From: Streptomyces olivoverticillatus
GTDB taxonomy: Bacteria; Actinomycetota; Actinomycetes; Streptomycetales; Streptomycetaceae
DNA length: 64,000 nucleotides
Direction of reading: 5' to 3'
Assembly (NCBI RefSeq): GCF_014203555.1
Contig: NZ_JACHJH010000004.1
Span: 310,001 to 374,000, forward strand
Both the position numbers and the translations under genes were made by a program. Of this stretch, positions 60,709-64,000 are shown one piece after another. Each line of letters starts with the position of its first letter. Within the stretch, counting starts at the first letter, position 1. Under the pieces are notes generated by a model. The model was not told the origin of the DNA. It worked only from the letters and a program-made list of their open reading frames with translations, and did not search any database.

Positions 60709-61605
60709 TTAGAAGAGGTCGCGGTACTGGTTGAAGCCGGTGCCGATTTTGACCCGGGACTTGAAGGGCGCGGAGGACTTGCCCGTGCCCTTGTACAGCC
60801 ACAGGTCGCCCTTGGGGTCGCGGGCGAGGAGGTCACTGTGGCCGTCGCCGTCGACGTCACCCGTGGCCACCAGCTTGTTGAACTGGTTCCAGCCACCACC
60901 GACCCGGACCCGGGAGGCGAACGGCTTCCGCAGATCGCCTGTGCCCTTGTACAGCCAGAGGACACCCTCACCGTCGCGGGCGACGATGTCCGGCTTGCCG
61001 TCGCCGGTCAGGTCGCCGAGGCCGGTGATCTGCGTGTACTGATTCCAGCCCGAGCCGACACCGACGCGCGGCGCCAGCGAACCGTCCGCCTTGGTCTGGA
61101 AGCGCCAGAGGACGCCCTGATTGTCGCGGGCCAGCAGGTCGGGGTGGGCGGCGCTGCCCAGGGTGCCGGGCGAGAAGACGACGTCGTACCGGCCCCAGCC
61201 GGTGGCCACCTTCTTGAGCTTCCCGCCACGCCACAGGTTCAGCGTGCCGTCGTCCATGACGTGGTATGCGCCGTCCTGATAGCCAGTCAGGTCGGGGTCG
61301 ACCGATACCCCGTACTTGAAGTGCTGCCACATGTAGGCGCCCGAGCGGTCGTCGAAGCCGCCCTTTCCGTTGGGCATGTAGACGTACATCTGGCCGGACG
61401 GCAGGACCCCGGACAGGAAAAAGAACGGTGCGGCAGGGGTCGGCTTGTGCTGCCCGGAAGTGGCGGCGCTCCGAGAGACGCTCTTCGCCGAGCCGGACGC
61501 CGCAGGAGCGTCGGCGGCGGTCTTGTCGGCGGCCAGAGCGGTGCCGGCGGTGGCGCCGACCAGGGCGATGGCTATCGCCGAAGTGACGAGACGCGACAGG
61601 GTCAC
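60709..61605 (-). CDS. Secreted VCBS/FG-GAP repeat protein
   Basis: Exported protein of 298 residues. The signal peptide is TLSRLVTSAIAIALVGATAG...ALA. The mature chain has about five beta-propeller blades with Asp-rich calcium loops, such as GLGDLTGDGKPDIVARD, ATGDVDGDGHSDLLARD, each followed by LWLYKGTG. These integrin-like propellers are common in streptomycete secreted proteins that bind surfaces or carbohydrates. The GTG start is chosen because GGAG lies 6 nt upstream; an ATG four codons earlier lacks a site. Confidence 0.88.
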   Translation of the reverse strand: MTLSRLVTSAIAIALVGATAGTALAADKTAADAPAASGSAKSVSRSAATSGQHKPTPAAPFFFLSGVLPSGQMYVYMPNGKGGFDDRSGAYMWQHFKYGVSVDPDLTGYQDGAYHVMDDGTLNLWRGGKLKKVATGWGRYDVVFSPGTLGSAAHPDLLARDNQGVLWRFQTKADGSLAPRVGVGSGWNQYTQITGLGDLTGDGKPDIVARDGEGVLWLYKGTGDLRKPFASRVRVGGGWNQFNKLVATGDVDGDGHSDLLARDPKGDLWLYKGTGKSSAPFKSRVKIGTGFNQYRDLF

Positions 61606-61766
61606 GTATGACTCCATGAGTTGTGCCGAATCAGCCGAATCAAGTGAGGGCGCTTCCATGTACCAGAAGCGCCCGCATCATTGTCCGGATCTTTGCACGT
61701 GTGTCCCGGTGGTTTTGCGGCAGGGGTCCGGAATGAGTAGTTCCGTCCGCTGGGGGGTGGGAGCGA

Positions 61767-61801
61767 GGGGCCCTGCCGGGGCGCGCTCCCGGCAGGGCCC
61801 C
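61767..61801 (-). terminator. Hairpin terminator after the lipoprotein gene
   Basis: Perfect 14-bp stem (61767-61780 with 61788-61801), 7-nt loop, starting 5 bp after the lipoprotein stop on the minus strand. It insulates the downstream VCBS gene. Confidence 0.85.
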
Positions 61802-61806
61802 CTTCG

Positions 61807-62355
61807 TCAGTTGCCCGGGAGCTGGGTGAGTTCCGTGATGCCGACGTCCCAGCCCTTGTCGACGATGTCGTACGCGTTCGCGTAGCACGGACCGTGGGGG
61901 GAGTTCGTCGGGCGCTGGTCGTGGCCGCTCCAGCACTCGGAGAGCTTGGCGTTCGCGTCGTCCCTGGTGGCGTCGGCGAGCTTGCCCTGGGCGTTGATCA
62001 GCTTGACCTTGGGGGTCTCGTTGTACGCCATGTGGGACTTGCCCTTCTTGGACGTGCCTTCCCACTTGATGCCGTCGGCGCCGCAGACCGGCTTCGCCTC
62101 GTGGTATTCGATGGCGCCGCTCTCGGCGCTTCTGGAGTCCACGATGACCAGCTTGTGGCCCGGTTGCGCCGTGGGGCAGTCCTTCTTCGAACCGCCGCCC
62201 GAGGACCCGCCGGATCCGGTGGACCCGCCGGACCCGGACGAAGCCGACGGTCCGGCCGTGTGGTCGGCCGACGGGGTGCCGGGGCCGCAGGCCGTCAGGG
62301 AAAGCGCGGCGGTGAGGGTCACCAGGGCGATGGCCGGGGTCTTGCGGAGGGACAC
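61807..62355 (-). CDS. Predicted lipoprotein, unknown function
   Basis: Lipoprotein of 182 residues with lipobox LTAC near residue 21, then a Gly/Ser-rich tether and a globular domain with conserved Cys (KKDCPT, PVCGADG, SECWSG, GPCYANAYD). I do not recognise a named family. The GTG start has GGGAG upstream. The frame continues upstream without a better start. Confidence 0.78.
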   Translation of the reverse strand: MSLRKTPAIALVTLTAALSLTACGPGTPSADHTAGPSASSGSGGSTGSGGSSGGGSKKDCPTAQPGHKLVIVDSRSAESGAIEYHEAKPVCGADGIKWEGTSKKGKSHMAYNETPKVKLINAQGKLADATRDDANAKLSECWSGHDQRPTNSPHGPCYANAYDIVDKGWDVGITELTQLPGN

Positions 62356-62567
62356 GGATTTCTCCCGTTGGGTACTGCAGTCGATGAGTTGGCCGAATAT
62401 GGCTGTCATGATCATTGCAGGCCGCGGGAGCGGTGGCGGCGTATCGAGTCGGGACGGTGTTGGGCACCGGCTGTGACAGAGCGCGGCTCCGGGGGATCCG
62501 GCAGCCGGCGACCCGGGGCGGGCAGCCGGCCCGTACGGCTTTCGGATCCGTCCGGTCCGGTGCATGG

Positions 62568-62785
62568 CTAGGGCGTGTCCGATGGGTCAGCACAGGCCCC
62601 GCGACTCCCCCAGCTACCGCTGGGAGGTGCCCCCAGCACGGCACCTCGCCGCGTTGTCGCATATCCCGAGTACGCCCAGTACGCGGGTCATGCTCCGCCT
62701 TGCGATGCTCCCCCAGCTACCGCCGGGAGGTGCCCCCAGCACCAGACGCCGCGGGACCCGCACTGACCCATCGGACACGCCCTAG
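62568..62785. mobile_element. MITE-like element, 218 bp, with 23-bp perfect terminal inverted repeats
   Basis: Ends 62568-62590 and 62763-62785 are exact reverse complements starting CTAGGGCGTGTCCGATGG. Inside are two 35-bp direct repeats (62605-62639 and 62708-62742, one difference), each able to fold through CTCCCCCAGC...GCTGGGAG. No coding capacity. The CTAG at each end may be part of the repeat or a target duplication, as for IS5-group elements. It is the only one I saw in the window. Confidence 0.85.
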
Positions 62786-62795
62786 GCGGTCCGTG

Positions 62796-63215
62796 TCACC
62801 CGCAGTCGGGGGTGAGCGAGGCGACCCGCCTGCCGTCCAGTTCGTGATCGCCGAAGCCGGAGACTTCCTGTTCCTCTCCGGCGAAACCCGGCCGGTCGTT
62901 GAGGCGCACGATGCAGCCGAAGGTGTCGGGCAGCGGATTGCGCACCGACCTGGGGAAGACGGACGGCTCGATGTCCGCCTCCTCCTGGAGTTTGAAGCCG
63001 GTCCGCGTGATGTGCGGGTTGGCGGCATAGAGGACCCGTCCGGTCCCGTGCGGGCCTTCGAACAGGCAGAAGTAGCCCTTCTTGCAGGCCTGCGGCTGGG
63101 TCTGCGGCCATGTCTGCAGCCGGGTCTGCGGCGCGGCCGTGTCGGCGTGGGCGGCGGGCGCGGCGACGACCGCCGCAAGGCTCAGGGCGGCCGTGGCCAG
63201 GAGGGTGAGGCGCAT
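62796..63215 (-). CDS. Secreted peptidase inhibitor family I36-like protein
   Basis: Small exported protein of 139 residues. The signal peptide ends AAHADTA. The domain starts ACKKGYFCLFEGPHGTGRVL and includes further Cys in FGCIVRL and TPDCG, as in the streptomycete metalloproteinase-inhibitor/crystallin-like group I36. It may protect against secreted proteases or simply be a wall-associated beta-sandwich. The MITE lies 10 bp after its stop. Confidence 0.8.
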   Translation of the reverse strand: MRLTLLATAALSLAAVVAAPAAHADTAAPQTRLQTWPQTQPQACKKGYFCLFEGPHGTGRVLYAANPHITRTGFKLQEEADIEPSVFPRSVRNPLPDTFGCIVRLNDRPGFAGEEQEVSGFGDHELDGRRVASLTPDCG

Positions 63216-63255
63216 GAGGCTCCGTTCATGAGGAGAGGGAAGCTGCCGCGCTCTT

Positions 63256-63999
63256 TCAGCGCTGCTTGGCCGCCGGGCCGTCGAGCAGGGCATCGGTGAC
63301 GGCCTCGGCCATGGCCCGTTCGCCGTCCGCGTTCGGGTGGAAGGACGCCGCCCGTCCGGGCTCGACCGGGTTCATGCCCTCGATCCAGCGGTCCTCGGGC
63401 GCCTGGCACGCGTCGTGGCCGACGGTGGTGGCGTACGTGTTGACGTACATGGCCCCGGCCGCGACCGCTTCACGGCGCAGCATGGCGTTCAGGCGGCGGA
63501 CCGTGCCGCGGAGGTAGGGGATGTCGCCGTCCGCGATCTTCAGCGACTCGCGGCAGCCCTGCCCGTCCTCCGAGAGCAGCGCCGGATAGCCCACGACGAC
63601 CACGCGGGCGTGCGGGGCGCGAGCATGGATCTCATGCAGCACGGCGCCGACCTTGGGGGCGGTCTCGTCCGTGCGCTTGGCGAGCTCGTCCGTGCCGTCG
63701 GCGTTGGTGAACCTTTGCTGACAGGGGCTGCCCTCCGGGATGGGCGAGAACGGGAACGTGCACTTGAGCAGGATCTCGGTGAAGTTGATGTCGTTGCCGC
63801 CGATGCCCAGCGAGACGAGCGTGGTGTCCGTGCCGAGCGCGTTGAGCTGCGCCGGGTTGCCGGTGACGGCCTGGTACCGCCACATGTGGTCCGTCTTGGC
63901 GTTGATGCAGCTCACGTCACGGAATGCGGCCACGTCCAGCGATCTGGCGGTCAGCGACGGGTAGTTGGTGTCGGAGCGCGAGCACAGAAAGTTGACCTG
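63256..63999 (-). CDS. Secreted SGNH/GDSL hydrolase, N-terminus cut by window end
   Basis: C-terminal 248 residues of a streptomycete SGNH esterase/lipase. Visible are FLCSRSDTNYPSLTA and FRDVSCINAKT (disulfide-bearing blocks), the GIGGNDINF block with the catalytic-fold Gly and Asn, and SFHPNADGERAMAEAV carrying the catalytic His. The GDS nucleophile block lies beyond the window. Three disulfides are likely, as in the S. rimosus/S. coelicolor lipase group. It is upstream of the I36 gene by 40 bp. Confidence 0.92.
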   Translation of the reverse strand, partial: QVNFLCSRSDTNYPSLTARSLDVAAFRDVSCINAKTDHMWRYQAVTGNPAQLNALGTDTTLVSLGIGGNDINFTEILLKCTFPFSPIPEGSPCQQRFTNADGTDELAKRTDETAPKVGAVLHEIHARAPHARVVVVGYPALLSEDGQGCRESLKIADGDIPYLRGTVRRLNAMLRREAVAAGAMYVNTYATTVGHDACQAPEDRWIEGMNPVEPGRAASFHPNADGERAMAEAVTDALLDGPAAKQR

Positions 64000-64000
64000 G

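Noticed and set aside
1..64000. parS sites (GTTTCACGTGAAAC-like), expected near a Streptomyces origin
   Set aside because: None noticed by eye; the scan was not exhaustive, so absence is not claimed.

Overview
The window is very GC-rich actinobacterial chromosome, almost certainly Streptomyces. GTG and TTG starts are common, genes are tightly coupled (ATGA, GTGA and TGATG overlaps), and the gene order cydABDC, serS, pheA, copper genes, htrA resembles what I remember of the S. coelicolor core near oriC. That synteny is recollection, not a search.

Layout. 0-9 kb: a truncated hisC-like aminotransferase, then cydA-cydB-cydDC (cytochrome bd oxidase and its fused ABC exporter) behind a near-consensus Rex operator, then a DevS-like sensor kinase whose first GAF domain lacks the heme-ligand segment. 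9-16.4 kb: secreted M23 peptidase, HAD hydrolase, LLM oxidoreductase, htpX-pspAB membrane-stress pair, PadR regulator divergent from a small membrane protein, carotenoid oxygenase. 16.4-21 kb: a minus-strand operon of M24 peptidase, EphD-like hydrolase/SDR fusion, di-metal hydrolase and MerR regulator. 21-28.5 kb: two interlocked ABC ATPase/permease pairs, MFS exporter with GntR regulator, rhomboid-like protein, HAD hydrolase. 28.5-31.3 kb: serS and pheA with about seven DnaA boxes between them. 31.4-37.5 kb: copper genes (YcnI, SCO1, PCu(A)C chaperone, CopC-CopD fusion) and a Tat-exported DyP peroxidase. 37.7-50 kb: two RsbW-like ATPases, LysR, tautomerase, Xaa-Pro aminopeptidase, SpoIIE-type phosphatase, prim-pol protein, DUF5926 protein, azoreductase with HxlR, GDPD, separated by gaps rich in short degenerate tandem repeats. 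50.2-52.2 kb: HtrA-like protease and tRNA-Ser(UGA).

52.19-59.31 kb is a decayed integrative (AICE/pSAM2-type) element in the 3' end of that tRNA. It is bounded by a 57-bp direct repeat and holds a RepSA-type initiator, a frameshifted CxxCxGxG protein, a truncated excisionase and an integrase catalytic domain fused in frame to a sugar-nucleotide epimerase. Its cargo is a secreted beta-helix protein, a family 2 glycosyltransferase and a Nudix hydrolase. Loss of the integrase N-terminus means it probably cannot move by itself.

59.4-64 kb: SnoaL-like protein and TetR around a perfect palindrome, then exported proteins (VCBS/FG-GAP protein, lipoprotein, I36 inhibitor, SGNH hydrolase cut by the window end) and a 218-bp MITE-like element with 23-bp perfect inverted ends.

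The most notable non-coding signals are the DnaA-box cluster, the int-epimerase chimera, the roughly 14/28-bp-period repeats at 43-47 kb, and the MITE.
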